DNA from: Nemertoderma westbladi | Lineage: Eukaryota; Xenacoelomorpha; Nemertodermatida; Nemertodermatidae | NCBI GenBank assembly: GCA_032718475.1 | Contig: JAUCBJ010008125.1 | Span: 1 to 64,000, forward strand | Length of the DNA stretch: 64,000 nucleotides | Direction: 5' to 3' | Made by a program: the position numbers and the translations under genes | Notes under the pieces: model-generated | Told to the model about the DNA's origin: nothing | Databases searched by the model: none | What the model saw: only the letters and a program-made list of their open reading frames with translations | Part shown: positions 10,804 to 22,765 of the stretch, piece after piece | Position numbering within the stretch: position 1 is the stretch's first letter | How the letters are laid out: every line of letters begins with the position of its first letter

Positions 10804-12783
10804 GGTTTACCGGTCGACCGGTACTTTCTACTTTATTGCTTACTGCAATAAAGTCAATAACTGTTATTGTACGCGCTTTTGAAGACCTTTAGCAGTTTAA
10901 CCTGCCAAAATTTATATGTCTTTTGGTTTATAAATAGACTTTAGAAGATGACAAATATTTAATACCAATAAACACAACATTAGCAGAAGCCAGCCTAGTG
11001 CGCGTCCATTCACCCGCTGGATATACCCGGGAGACTGGATTCTGAGGGCTTAGATTATTATTGCAGTGTAAGCTTACTGTATTGTATTATTCGATTGATC
11101 GTTAATAAATAATTTCTGACTAATATTATTCACTTTCGGGAAATATTAACAGTTCCTTTAGGACGTGGCGCTCTATCTAGGTAAACAGAGATATGACTTA
11201 TACTAATCATAACGGTAAGTCGGTAAGGCTTATGATTCACGTATGAGGCGCATTCTTTAGGAGATGCTTAGTTATCAGTCATAATCATGCACACTACCGG
11301 TAACACACAATACTGCCCACTAATTTGCCGACCGTCAATGATTTTTATCATATATAAAGAGAACAGCAACGGACCAATGTAGTGCTTATCAAATAGCATT
11401 AAATTCACTACATACACAATAATATAAGTCGCAATCGCTATATATAACCCGTCTCTCTAACCTGTAGTGTATCAAGAAAATTGGGAAATTTGGGTTCTTT
11501 ATAAATATTCTCCAAATAATATTCAACCAAACAATAGTAAATAGCAGTATAATAATGTATATTGAACCGATAATGTAAGACTGAATTGCGATCAATTGAT
11601 ATGATTAGATAAGATATGATAACAGTTATACGCTCTATAATTTAAGCCTACTAATGTTTCTTCTAAAGTATGAAAACGAATTGACTCTAGAGCCGGTGTT
11701 CCTGGCCTAGATACCAACAACACAACAGTATCCCAAAAAAACAGTAAGACTGAACACTCCTAGTATGATCGGCCGAAAAGCTCCACATCGACAGAAAAAA
11801 TCGCTCTGATTGGCTTAAGCTAAACAAAGAACCATGTGGCCAATGGCTGTTTCCATGTCAGCAACCAGCTGTTAGATGTCGTAATATGAATCATCACGGC
11901 TAAGCTGTGAAAGGTATTTGGTGCATTGCAGGTTTTTTGCCTTACCATGTCCGCCAAAACACGTATATAGAAGAATGACTTTTATGTCCGTTAAAACACT
12001 TATAACGGTACCTTGCGGGCGAGGGGAAATTATATATAGTTAGAGAGCCTTTTAGAGTATTCCAGCGCCTAGGGGGGAAACTGGATTGCGAAGCAAAAGG
12101 GCCAGTTATATCCCACAGAAGCTTTTACACACGCTCTTATGCATAATACTGTAACTGTACTTAAGTGTTGGTAAAAAAAACGTAAAAAAAGTAGACTTTT
12201 TGAAAAAATTAGCAAAAACTACTGTAGCTAGTATAAAAAATGAATGTCATGGAAACTACTTACCTATGCAGCTATGCGCATAACAGCGGCAGACAGCAAA
12301 GAAGTTACTGCAAAATCAAATGTTGCAACTAATGACTCATTAGTTGCATAGTTTATTTTTTATGCAACTTTATGTCTTAAGTTTTTATTTTAGTTTATGT
12401 CATCAGTTTTGTAATAATGCCATCTTCCTGGGTTGTTTCATCTAGATTCTCCAAGAATAACTCAAGAACAGAGTTGACAACGCCAGTGAGAACAATGACG
12501 ACAGATTCCCACCCAAAAGCTCAGGTTAACATTATTCCATATCTACATACCTCCACAAAAATTAGCTACGTGTAGTTTGACATATCCACTACGCACTATG
12601 TCAATACTATGCAGTTTCCGTAAGCACCACTATTAAATCCAAGGGTCGCTAAATACAATCTAAATTTCTTACTACAGTACTATTTAGAAAATAAGACTTC
12701 ATTAAATTTATTTCACAAAGTACAGTACACGAAATATTCAAATTCTCGAAGAAATACCACATATTATTAGAAATATATTAGTT
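10804..12783. other. No gene seen; AT-rich non-coding sequence
   Basis: Both strands lack convincing coding frames and I see no RNA gene. The few short ORFs have no recognisable similarity. Confidence 0.5.
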
Positions 12784-12920
12784 AATTATTAAGTAATTTA
12801 AACAAGACTTAGGATGATCCAACTCTATAGCAAATGGAGCTTTCCGCTCCTTGCAAGATTTCCGCTCCATTTGCTACAGAGTTGGATCATCCTAAGTCAT
12901 GTTTAAATTACTTAATAATT
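12784..12920. repeat. Hairpin: 57-bp inverted arms with a 23-bp spacer
   Basis: Arms 12,784-12,840 and 12,864-12,920 are reverse complements with two mismatches in 57. The spacer is 12,841-12,863. It could be a small foldback MITE or a palindromic duplication. Confidence 0.95.
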
Positions 12921-13344
12921 GATACATTCTCATGGATGTTAAAAAACATATAAACCAATATAGTAACTCCTAAAACTACAAAACCTACTGTATAGTAATC
13001 TTTATTGTTCCCTGGTGGCACCAAATATTAAGTAGATTGTATTATTCATGTAAAATCGGCATGTCGTCAGTTAAACAAATCTCAATATAATATTGAGATA
13101 CCAAACATGTACCGGTGTAACAGGAAAATACAGTCGGGGTCTCAAAGTGCATCTGTTCTTTGAGATTTTCTCAAAGAACTAAAAGTGTCTCAAATTTCTA
13201 AAAGTGGTCCAAGAAAATGACAAAGTGTCCTCAAAGATTTCAAAGTAGTACTGTCAGTCATTTCATACAGTCCTGCCTGAAGCTGGCTATGGTATGGGGT
13301 ATATTGACTTTGACTACTAAAGGGTAAAATATAAGAAATAAAAA

Positions 13345-13761
13345 CCTCTATGAAACAATAAAGATGCCTCCAAAAAATACTGCAGTAATAAATATTTGTT
13401 ACTGAAAGTAAGAATTAAACTTACTGCAGTAATAAAAAATTGTCTTTTTCTGCAGTAACAAATAATTTGTTACTGCAGTATAAATTTTTATTCAATTATT
13501 TATTAATATTGATTACTGCAGTATTAATTTTTATTCAATTATTTATTAATTTATTAATATTGATTATTGCAGTAATAAATATTTGTTACTGCAGTAATAA
13601 ATATTTGTTACTGCAGTAATAAATATTTATTACTGCAGTAATAAATATTTATTACTGCAGTAATAAATATTTGTTACTGCAGTAATTGTTATATGTTACT
13701 GCAGCAACTAATATTTAATACAGCAGTATTTTTTGTAGGAATTTTTATTGTTTCATAGAGG
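13345..13761. mobile_element. Nested foldback MITE with CTGCAGTAATAAATATT repeat core
   Basis: CCTCTATGAAACAATAAA at 13,345 is mirrored by its reverse complement ending at 13,761. The interior holds many short units of the form TACTGCAGTAATAAATATTTG in both orientations, so most of the element is self-complementary. It sits inside the larger mariner-like element, so it is the younger insertion or arose within it. Confidence 0.7.
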
Positions 13762-15130
13762 ATTTTATTAATTTATATTTGGGCTCTTTAGAGACGCCGT
13801 AATTGCGGGCTATCGGAATGTGTTGGTATTTGTGTCATAGACAGTTTGTCTGTTGCCCTATCTATATTAATGTATAGTGCTAAAACTGTACTGTTTAAAT
13901 TTGTTTAGCCCACGTGAACGCCGAATACCTTTACCAATGCATTTCAATGGTCAACCACCATAGCCATACTTTGCCGCACTGTAAATTGTGTTATCGATAG
14001 AGGCAGGAATAAAGATAAATGATTCAAGCGCACTAATTGGCTGTTCCCATAGATGTTTTAGGCATTGTTGGTGCGCAATGCATATGGTCAGAGCGACCGC
14101 CCAGTCTGCCAAAATCTATTATGTAATCAAATGGTACCACAAGCCAAGCAAAGCATGTGACAGTTCTTTCCGACTCTGCACCTGTTTGTTTGAAGGTCGC
14201 CGACCGTGGGTCGCTACTCACTAGCTGTGATTGATAGTTTAAACTGGGTGCCGCTTTGCTAGAAGGCGGTACACATCAATTGAATATGAGGCAAACATTT
14301 AAAATATGCTCAAATATAAACGCCAGCGGCAGGGGATATTTTAATATCTCTATTAAGCTAAAACAACACAAGAGTGTAGCCGTTCTATTCTACTTGAAAG
14401 TCGAAAGCCTTTTTTAGTTTTTAAGAAGGAATTCTCGCGCTCTCGTTAACATAGTTATCATATTAATTAAACAGTAAAGGTAGTACGGTTTGACCTGAGG
14501 TGAGTAATGAAATGAATAACAAATGTTATTACAAGCTTTCTCCCAACAGGGCTTCTTTAGGTCATTATAATGAAACTGCGTATACACAGAGAAACTACAG
14601 AGAAGTTTCTCTTATATTAATTGTTAATCTGATATTGTATTATGTTATTAAAATAATCAATCTTGTCAAGCATTAATCTTGTTTCACAAATTATGTTTTA
14701 TGTATTATTTGAATGAATATTTTTTAGAAAGACTTTAGGGTGCCGTAAATTCAATTTGTACTTGCGACCGAAAACCCATCCTGTAATGACCTCAGGAACC
14801 TCAATTTGATAAATTAATGGGAATATAGCTTCTATGCAACAACTGGCCAACACACAAGTATCACTTTGTTGCCCGCATAATATTGTTCCCCGAAAATGCC
14901 TCAGCCTCTCAGTTAACTTACCACGAGCTGTCAATCAGGAATACCTCGGAGTTTATTTTCTCAAAGAATTAAAAGTGCCGCAAACTACCTCAAAGTGACA
15001 TTTCTCAAAGAATTCAAAGTGCCTAAAAGCAGGAAATCACTTTGAGATTCCCAACTAAAAGTGTCTACAAGAATTCAAAGCGGCCGTTGGGAGTAATGTA
15101 ATGACTTTTAGACACTTTTAGAAAAACTTT
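13762..15130. other. Non-coding body of the mariner-like element
   Basis: No transposase or other gene is seen. Short ORFs near 14.0-14.2 and 14.7-14.9 kb lack recognisable features. Confidence 0.5.
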
Positions 15131-15172
15131 GAGAAAATCTCAAAGAACAGATGCACTTTGAGACCCCGACTG

Positions 15173-15391
15173 TATGTCCCCCCGGAGAATGTGCCCCCGG
15201 GCATTTCTTCCTAGGAAAAAATGCCCCCCTTAGAAAATTATGCCCACCCCCCTGATTACACTATTTTATTGAAGACTGTCTGACTCTGAGATTGTATGCA
15301 CAACTGATCTCAGCCTATAAAGAGACCCCATACTAACACCAACCATTACTTTGGGGACCGTTCTATAAACACTTTTATATATACCGCTTAT
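15173..15391. other. Short spacer with C-rich ATGCCCCCC-like words
   Basis: About 200 bp between the mariner-like element and the Polinton target site. Repeated GTGCCCCCG / ATGCCCCCC words occur at 15,178-15,250. No gene is seen. Confidence 0.5.
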
Positions 15392-15397
15392 TATATG
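15392..15397. other. Left 6-bp target site duplication (TATATG)
   Basis: TATATG directly precedes the left end and recurs directly after the right end at 33,647-33,652. Six bases is the size made by Polinton integrases. Confidence 0.93.
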
Positions 15398-15718
15398 AGT
15401 AGTATACAATACATGGTTCCTCGCACAAGGTCACCCGTAGTCCATCATTACCATCCATTTCTGGTACTGCAGCCAATCAGAAGCCACCATTTCAACCTTT
15501 TGCAGTGGTCGTTATTATTTCAACCAATCAGATGTCAGCATTTCATCCGTAACCATGGTAACTTCTCATGTTCCCGCTTATTCCGCTAGAGGCGTTATTA
15601 GTCACCCAACGCTAGTACTGCATCCAATCACCAACCTTTATTTTACAGGTGTTCGGGTGTCTACACTTAGCATCAGGTAACTTCTATTATTTTTCAAATC
15701 GCAATTTTTCAGCAACCA
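15398..15718. repeat. Polinton left terminal inverted repeat (321 bp)
   Basis: It matches the reverse complement of 33,326-33,646 with about four substitutions and no gaps. Beyond it, a diverged copy of the segment 15,629-15,710 (CACCAACCTTTATTTTACAG onward) follows at about 15,733-15,823. Similarity to the right end stops after 15,718. Confidence 0.96.
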
Positions 15719-16638
15719 GTATTTTCATATTCACCAACCTTTATTTTACAGACGCTAGGGGTGTCTACAGGTAACTTCTACTAATTTTCATCAGTAACTA
15801 AATTTAATTTTGCAATTTTTCAGATAACAAAATATTCAACCGGGTTCGAACTCGGGACTGCTATAACTCCTCACAACTCACTACTCACTCTTCCATCCAA
15901 CCTCGAGAGAAAAAGGCGATAATTATCCGTGTTATAACAAAATATTCATTCGATGATATGATATGATATTGCACTGTACAGCACGTAGCCTAACCTAACC
16001 ATCTATTCGTATACCTACCATAGCTATGATGGTTACTCTTCCTTTCACTTTTTTCTCTCCCTCTCTCTCTCTTTAGTGTTGTTTGTTATTGATTGATTGT
16101 TGTCAACTCAATGATTTCCTATCCACCCACCCGCTACTTGGCCACGTTGCTGTATCCTTGTGTTTTACTGCAATTCTCCACTCACTCTTCCATCCAACCT
16201 CGAGAGAAAAAGGCGATAAATATCTGAGTTATACCATAGTCATTGAATTCTTCATCTTCATCACTGGTAGCAGATGTTTATAAATAGCTTCTAGTTCCTT
16301 AACATAATTACTATAGCGTAGAATACATTAATTCGACTATTAATAATAATCGATTTCTTTTATCGATGTAACTGGTCGATCAACTAAGTTGAATATAAGT
16401 TAGAATGACAGGGCTAGCATTGATCACGTTGCATCTGTTACACGTTACTGCTATTTCACTCTCTAACTCACGCTAATGTAATAAATTTAGCTGTACACGT
16501 TGCATCTGTTACACGAAGCAACTATATTCCTCACTGTAAGTCACTCTGTTTTATTAAAGCAAGCATATAAACCGAAGTTTTACATTCTAATAATCATTTA
16601 TTTAGTTTTTATTTTTCAAAATAGTTTTCATTCTAATT
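15719..16638. other. Polinton left subterminal non-coding region
   Basis: No gene is seen. A direct duplication of about 56 bp containing TCCATCCAACCTCGAGAGAA occurs at 15,889-15,944 and 16,180-16,236. A second pair built on ACGTTGCATCTGTTACACG lies at about 16,427-16,446 and 16,497-16,516. These may hold promoter or replication signals for the left arm. Confidence 0.6.
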
Positions 16639-17683
16639 ATGGATTTATTTAAAAAAACTTCAAACAATACTTGGAAATTTACATTTAATAAATATACCTG
16701 TAGTATTGTTTATGGCAAGTACTTTATATTACTCTCAAGCGATAGCAATGTATCAACATGCTTCTCTTACCAGGATACACTCTACCTTCTAGACGTCTTA
16801 GAAATATTAATCAACCGACAAAAGGAATCACCAGTTTCAAGAGGTAATATTTATCCTAATATAGAATTTACAAGAGGAAAGTTAAATATTTCCACCTGTG
16901 TTATTACTGAAAACGTATATATTCAGAAGCAAGGCAAATGTCAAAATTCTAAACAAATCACTCATTAATTTATTGCTTCAGAGTAAGACAGAAATATTAG
17001 AATTGTTATCACCACCACTCGAAATAATAAATCAGTGTTCTGTTGTTAATTTAACCAACCCATCTTTTGTTGGTTTTGTAAGCAAATATAAAGGAGCAAC
17101 TTATATGGGACTATGGGAGATTTCAGCTAGATATTCTGATGCTATTGGTCTTAGGTATTATAATGGGTTTAACTTAACAGCATCGGAAGTAAATTCATTG
17201 TGGTATGAATGGAATTATGAAATTAGTAACGAAGGTGTCTTTTCAGAGCTAGATACGGACGATAAAGCTTTATCTGACCGACTTAAAGTAAAAATAAATG
17301 TACAAGAAAAAAAAGTAATTATTACAGACAAGGAAAGCAAATATTTACAGTTACATTACGATAAAGACATACCATATATAGAGTTTCTCTACGATATGAT
17401 GTTAAATGTTTCATCAACTGATATAGCAGACGGTTTCGCGATTCTATATCCACCAACTTGGAAGTTTAAGGTTAATAAGTCATTTCCAGAAGTAGTTTCA
17501 TCCACATTTAATCCAAAGACATATATCGAAGAGACCTCGAGTGATAGAAAGCGCAGATCTACATCTCAAACATCTTCCATTCCCGACAATGATTCTATAC
17601 CTACAAAGAAAATAAAAGCTACAAAAGCAAGTGAAGAGGTAGCAGATTACAATAAGGAACATATAAAAACAGTATCAGATTGA
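16639..17683 (+). pseudogene. Polinton left-arm protein with one frameshift; PC4/Sub1-like candidate
   Basis: An ATG at 16,639 opens a frame that ends at 16,968. The coding sense continues in the +1 frame to 17,683; the change falls near 16,925-16,950, beside a short A run. Together they would make about 345 residues. Two stretches look related to each other: one near residue 15-55, the other around KYKGATYMGLWEI ... GFNLTASEVNSLW. That second stretch recalls the PC4/Sub1 single-strand DNA-binding fold (KG, a strand ending in E-I, then G-F-x-L before a helix). The C-terminus is basic and serine-rich with KRRS and KKIK patches that could be nuclear localisation signals. This is the first gene of the replication arm. 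The PC4 reading is weak and could be wrong. Confidence 0.5.
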
Positions 17684-18239
17684 TTTATTATTAACTAGAG
17701 ACTTTTCTTTTTCAGTTTCACACTGACTTGTAAAGGTAACTTTTTATCACAAAGCGTGATTATTATAAAGTATTTGCATGTAAAGGTGACTTTATTGAGT
17801 AAATATTGGTGATAGTTTATATTTAATGTGAGCACGGGATTAGGAATAAAACATTCGCATGTAAATGCATGAGTTTACACCACCATAATAAAACATTTGC
17901 ATGTAAAACCTACTTTATCAATGAAAATTAAAAACGTATTATACACATCTTGGTTTAGACTTGATTTTATTATAAAGAATTCAGTTGTAAAAGCAACTTT
18001 ATTTATGATATTAGTTTCCAATGTAACTGTTATTTATGATTGGTTGGTATAAGTAGAAACTTGAAATATATATATATATAAAGAGCTCAACTGATTCATT
18101 CGAGCTCATTCTGAAAATATTAAATTAATTAAAGTTTAGATATTATATTTTATTTGTGTTGAGTAGCTTATGAATTTTTTTGATTATATATATAACAATA
18201 TTCATATTAATTTTAAATTGTTTTTAGGATAATAAAGAG
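17684..18239 (+). promoter_or_regulatory. Iterated TGTAAAGGTGACTTTAT motifs and TATA box upstream of polB
   Basis: In this 556-bp gap a motif close to ATTTGCATGTAAAGGTGAC recurs about five times, fully at 17,771, 17,852 and 17,894 and partly near 17,728 and 17,985. Three copies contain ATTTGCAT or ATTCGCAT followed by GTAAA. A long TATATATATATAAAG run at about 18,067-18,082 lies about 160 bp before the polymerase ATG. The arrangement looks like a promoter with upstream sites; the binding factor is unknown. Confidence 0.5.
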
Positions 18240-21200
18240 ATGGATAAACAATTGAAATGTCCATTTTGTCCTCTTCAAATTTCTAAACGAAATTATTTAA
18301 CACATGTGAAATCTCATTTTGAAGAATACAATTGTTTTAATTGTCGAGTGAAATGTTCACGTGAAGAAATATGTAAACGACATGAAACGACTACAGGATG
18401 TAAAGAAATGAAGTTTTGCGTGTATGAAAAAACTTGCCCTACTTGTAATAAAGAGTATTTATATGAGAATTACTTACGTCACGACTGTCACCAACGTTAT
18501 TATCATGTTAGACCACCACCACAACGGAACCAAAACAATACTATCGTATCTAGAAAAAGACTGAAATCTGGTCAAGGTTCATCAATTTTTAACATTGAAC
18601 GAGCCGCACACGATAACCGTTTAGAAATCTATGTTTACAATCTTCCAAATGATGAAGATTTTCCTGATATTCATTCATCATTAATTAAAATTCTACCTCA
18701 CATCCAAACTTTATTATTAGGAAAACTTAGCGAAATGAATGTACTTAGACCCTGGCTAGGTGTGAATATACTCATGTATCGATCACATTTTTCAGAGGGT
18801 GATCAAGAAGAAGCTTTCTATTTTAGTTCTCCAGGTGGTTCAGTTAATACCGTAGATTCACATGAAAGTTTTGACACATGGTTTGAGTATGTATTAGAAA
18901 AATTAATGCAAAAAATAGCCATGTTTAACACTCGTGGCTCAGGGTGGCGTGTTAAATCTTTATTAAGGGTTGAAATTAAAGTAGCTGAATCCAAGTGTAG
19001 GTCGTTACTATATAAGGGACACGGTTATATGGAGTTACCTAAGGCTCTATCAGTTAAAAACGGCTGATAATGATTGTTTTAAATGGGCAATTATAGCTAC
19101 AACATTTAGTAGCAAAGTGAAGAACAACAAATATCGTACTTCGCAGTACAAAAATTATATGGGTCATTTTATTTTTGACAACGGGAACAAAGATTATCCA
19201 ACAGAATGGCAGCTTGCAATTAAACTTTTTGAAAAACAGAATTCAGCATATATAATTAATTTATTACTCTACAACAACAATCGAGTATCTATATTAAGAC
19301 AGGCACCATTTAGTAAAATCACTCCAGATAAAGAGTTATTGAATATATTACTTGTAAAAAATAAGAATACAAGTAAACAATCATATTATGTTTGCATAAC
19401 TAACTTGAATCGTTTGATGAATACGAGAGCTCTTCATACTAATGGTAGGAAATATTGTGAACGGTGTTTGGCGCCTTTCTACACCAATGATGTTCTAGAA
19501 CGTCACCGTCTTGTTTGTTATCGAGGAAAAAGTCAAGTTGAGAAGCTACCATCTGAAAAAAGAACTCACATTAGCTTTAGAAATTTAGACAGAACATTAC
19601 CAGCATTGTTTGTAATATATTTTGACATAGAATCTATTTTGGAGCCAGCCACCAACAGTAAATTTATTCAGAATCATATTCCATGCGCTGTAAGTTATTT
19701 AATTGTTCCTAGTGTCGAATTAATCAATCCACCAAAATTTTATTTGAAGACCTTTACAAAAACAATCGACAACAACTGTATTCAAGACTTTTTAGACTCT
19801 GTATATAATGACATCACCCAATTATATAAGTGGTCGGAAGACCACACAAGAGAGAGAATGATACTTAATGATGCAGATAAGTTAAGTTTTTGGAAAGCTA
19901 AAACTTGCTTTTATTGCAATGTTTTATTTAAGGATAAGTCTGAGAAAAACAAACATCACTCACATATTACTGGTAACTATATAGCGGCCGCTTGTAACGC
20001 ATGTAACCGCTCTTTATCGTTGAAACGACACATGTATATACTCGCTGCACACAACTGCAATCTCTACGATTTGCATTTTCTTTTGCAAGTTGGTTTTAGC
20101 AATAATAAATATTCCGATTGGGATATAAAGGTGATCCCTAAAAATTCTGAAAGGTATATTTCACTAAGCATGCATATACCGGTGAAAAACTCAAAAACAA
20201 AGATTGAGCTACGTGTCTTAGACACATATCAATTTTTATCCTTTTCCCTAAGTACTTTAGTTGATTGTTCAACAAAGGATATAGACAGCGAGGATATAAC
20301 ATCAGTTCTACCAATTACTGAACAGCAAATGAAATATTTTTATCCAAATTTAAATAATGCAACAATTAAACGAAAAGGTATATTTCCCTACGAGTATCTG
20401 ACAGATTTAAATAAATTCAATGATTCGAAATTACCATCAATAGACAAATTTTATAGTAAATTAACACAAAATACCTGTACACCCGAGGAATATAGTTTTG
20501 CCAATGCATCATGGAGTCAGTTTGACTGTGTGAATCTCAAGGATTATCTTTTAGCATACTTAAAACTCGATGTTTGTCTCCTCGCTGATATATTTGAGAA
20601 CTTTAGGAGAGTGTGTAGACAAAACTACGAATTAGAAGTAGTTTATTATTGCAGTATCGCGGCTTTCACTTATGATTGCGCTCTGAAATACAATAAATGT
20701 AAGTTAGCATTAATAAAAGATTACCAAACATATAGAGATTTTGAAGCATCTATTAGAGGAGGGGTTTCATTCTGTCGAAAGCATTATATAGAATCAAATA
20801 TACCAGATACTGATAATTATGATCCAAGCAAGGAAGAGTGTCATATTTTCAATATAGATTTTAATTCCTTGTATTCTGGTAATTTAAGTAAAAAGCTACC
20901 TGTTTCAGGTTTTGAACAAGTCAACGTTACATATTTAGAGAATGCTGCTCCAGAAGAACTGATAAAATATTTATCAAATCTTGATACTGAAGGTGATATT
21001 GGGTTTTTCTTAATTTGCGATTTGAAATATCCCAAAGATATTCACGATCGTACATTAGAACTACCCTTAGCTCCAGAACATTTAAGTATAAATGAGACAA
21101 TGCTTTCACCATATATGAGGGAACAATATAATCATGTTTGTAAACAAAGAGGCACTAATAGCAAGTATAAGATGTGTGCACCAAAACTTATGTTGACACA

Positions 21201-22242
21201 ATTCGATAAAGAATTCTATCATGTAAATTTAAAACTGTTAAAATTTTATATAAAACAAGGTTTAATTGTTACTAAGCTCCATAAATTATATTCTTTCCAT
21301 CAAGACTTTGTATTTAAACCCTATATAGATTTTAATATTAATCAAAGGCGGTTAGCAAAAAGTTACATTGAAACTGCTGTCGCGAAATTGCTCAATAATT
21401 CTCTGTTTGGTAAAACAATAGAAAAGATAAGAGATCGATGTAACTTTCGTATCGCTAATAGTAAAGAAAAATGTGACCAATTAGTCAAACGAATAAATCA
21501 TGAAAATTTCATGATTTATAACGATTCCTTATCGGGACATTTATTAGTAAAAGACTCTGTAACTCTCGATAAGCCGGTCTATATAGGTAGTACTGTCTTG
21601 GACTTGGCTAAATTGGATATGTATCAGCTGTATTACGATAAATTGCTACCTATTGAGAAAGAATTAAACTGCCGAATTGAAATTGTAGCATCAGACACGG
21701 ACTCTTTAATAGGTTGTTACTATAATACATCGCAGAATAATTTTTTAAAAGCCTTAATTAAAAATAATATTCTAGATACATCCAATTACCCCAAGGATCA
21801 CCCTCTCTACAGCGATAAAAATAAATCCAGGCTCTATTACTGTAAAGACGAACTAGCCTCACGAGAGATTAAACAAGCGGTATTTTTAAGACCAAAATTA
21901 TATTCAATTTTGGAATTCAATGAATCCAACATACGACGTGCGAAAGGAATAACAAGAGCTGTCGTGGATAAAAATATTTGTCACGAAGATTATTTGAGGG
22001 CATATTACGATAACGAAGAAATTTCCAAGGAAACACATCAATTTCAGAGTAAATTTCACAAAGTGTATACTATAGCACGAGACAAGTTTGCTCTCAGCGC
22101 ATTTGATGATAAACTTTATTGGGTTAATAAAAATCATTCGCTTCCCTGGGGTCACTATCAAACAAAGGTTGAAAAACCTATGAAAAAAAACAATATACCA
22201 ATTTATCGGGAACCAAACAATGAACTATCAGATAGTCAATAA
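18240..22242 (+). pseudogene. polB: Protein-primed DNA polymerase B of the Polinton, one frameshift
   Basis: This replicates the element. An ATG at 18,240 opens an N-terminal region with C2H2-like zinc motifs (CPFC ... HVKSH, CFNC, CPTC ... HDCH). That frame stops at 19,067; coding continues in the +1 frame, open before 19,117 and to 22,242, next to an AAAAA run near 19,055. In the second part (numbering from 19,117) exonuclease motif I is YFDIES (D170, E172), polymerase motif A is DFNSLYSG (D581), motif B KLLNNSLFGK (K757) and motif C ASDTDSL (DTD 860-862). The whole would be about 1,330 residues, normal for Polinton pPolB. All catalytic residues seen are intact, so either the break is recent or the base is a sequencing error. 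Confidence 0.92.
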
Positions 22243-22765
22243 GAATGTAAGGTGCCAGCAAGTGTCAGCGATTAATTTGAAAGAATTAAAAAATCAATTA
22301 TCTGGTAAACACATACTCAAACCAAATCAGTTTATATATAAGATATTTGGTGCCACATTATTAATATTTAAAAATGGTCGTATTACATTATTAGGCAGTA
22401 AGTATAATTTCCAAAAAGTAAAAAAACATATATTTGATAAAACTAGTATTAATTTGATTTTAAAATCTGTTAATTTATGTACTTATATTTTTAGTATTAA
22501 GTCTGTAGTCTATAGGTTATTGATAAACAATACAGGGTTTTATGTTGTCTTTGATAATGTGCAACTTCAAGTTATATATGAACCTGAAATTTTTAATAAT
22601 TGCAAAATAAGAATAAATAATACCGTAGTCATTTGCTGCTTTCATACCGGTAAATGTACTTTAATGTGTTCACCTAGCAAATTTCACATTTATTACCCTA
22701 TATTTAGTAAACTTGTTAATTATTTATTAATGTTTGGTGTTGTGACTTTAGGTGTTGGTGATTAG
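22220..22765 (+). CDS. TATA-binding-protein-like protein encoded by the Polinton
   Basis: A 181-residue protein starts at a true ATG and overlaps the polB 3' end by 23 bases. Its length equals a TBP core. It shows two similar halves: ATLLIFKNGRITLLGSK in the first and NTVVICCFHTGKCTL in the second, each a hydrophobic strand, a turn with G-K/R, another strand, then a helix (QKVKKHI; PIFSKLVNYLL). YEPEIF sits just before the second strand pair, at the place where TBP has its conserved YEPE-L-F. This internal two-fold repeat plus YEPE-x-F is what I would expect of a diverged TBP saddle. TBP-like proteins would recruit RNA polymerase to the element's promoters. I infer this from pattern alone; phenylalanines that kink DNA are only partly evident. 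Confidence 0.6.
   Translation: MNYQIVNKNVRCQQVSAINLKELKNQLSGKHILKPNQFIYKIFGATLLIFKNGRITLLGSKYNFQKVKKHIFDKTSINLILKSVNLCTYIFSIKSVVYRLLINNTGFYVVFDNVQLQVIYEPEIFNNCKIRINNTVVICCFHTGKCTLMCSPSKFHIYYPIFSKLVNYLLMFGVVTLGVGD

Larger units (their letters stand above)
13131..15172. mobile_element. Non-autonomous Tc1/mariner-like element with TA target duplication
   Basis: The two ends are inverted: CAGTCGGGGTCTCAAAGTGC at 13,131 and its reverse complement ending at 15,172, with similarity reaching about 45-55 bp inward. A TA dinucleotide flanks each end (13,129-13,130 and 15,173-15,174), as expected for Tc1/mariner insertion. Subterminal DNA is full of TTTGAGA / TCTCAAAG / CAAAGTG words in both orientations. 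I see no transposase frame in the 2-kb body, so it would depend on an enzyme made elsewhere. Confidence 0.72.

Noticed and set aside
8640-12000. 5' LTR of the BEL/Pao element
   Set aside because: I found only short shared words (such as GACTCCCCCA and ATTACGTACG) with bases 1-480, not a convincing repeat.
14033-14934. Transposase gene in the mariner-like element
   Set aside because: The short frames lack DDE/D motifs and helix-turn-helix features.
15838-15858. tRNA T-arm-like CGGGTTCGAACTCGGGA in the Polinton left end
   Set aside because: No A box at the right distance and no acceptor or anticodon stem.
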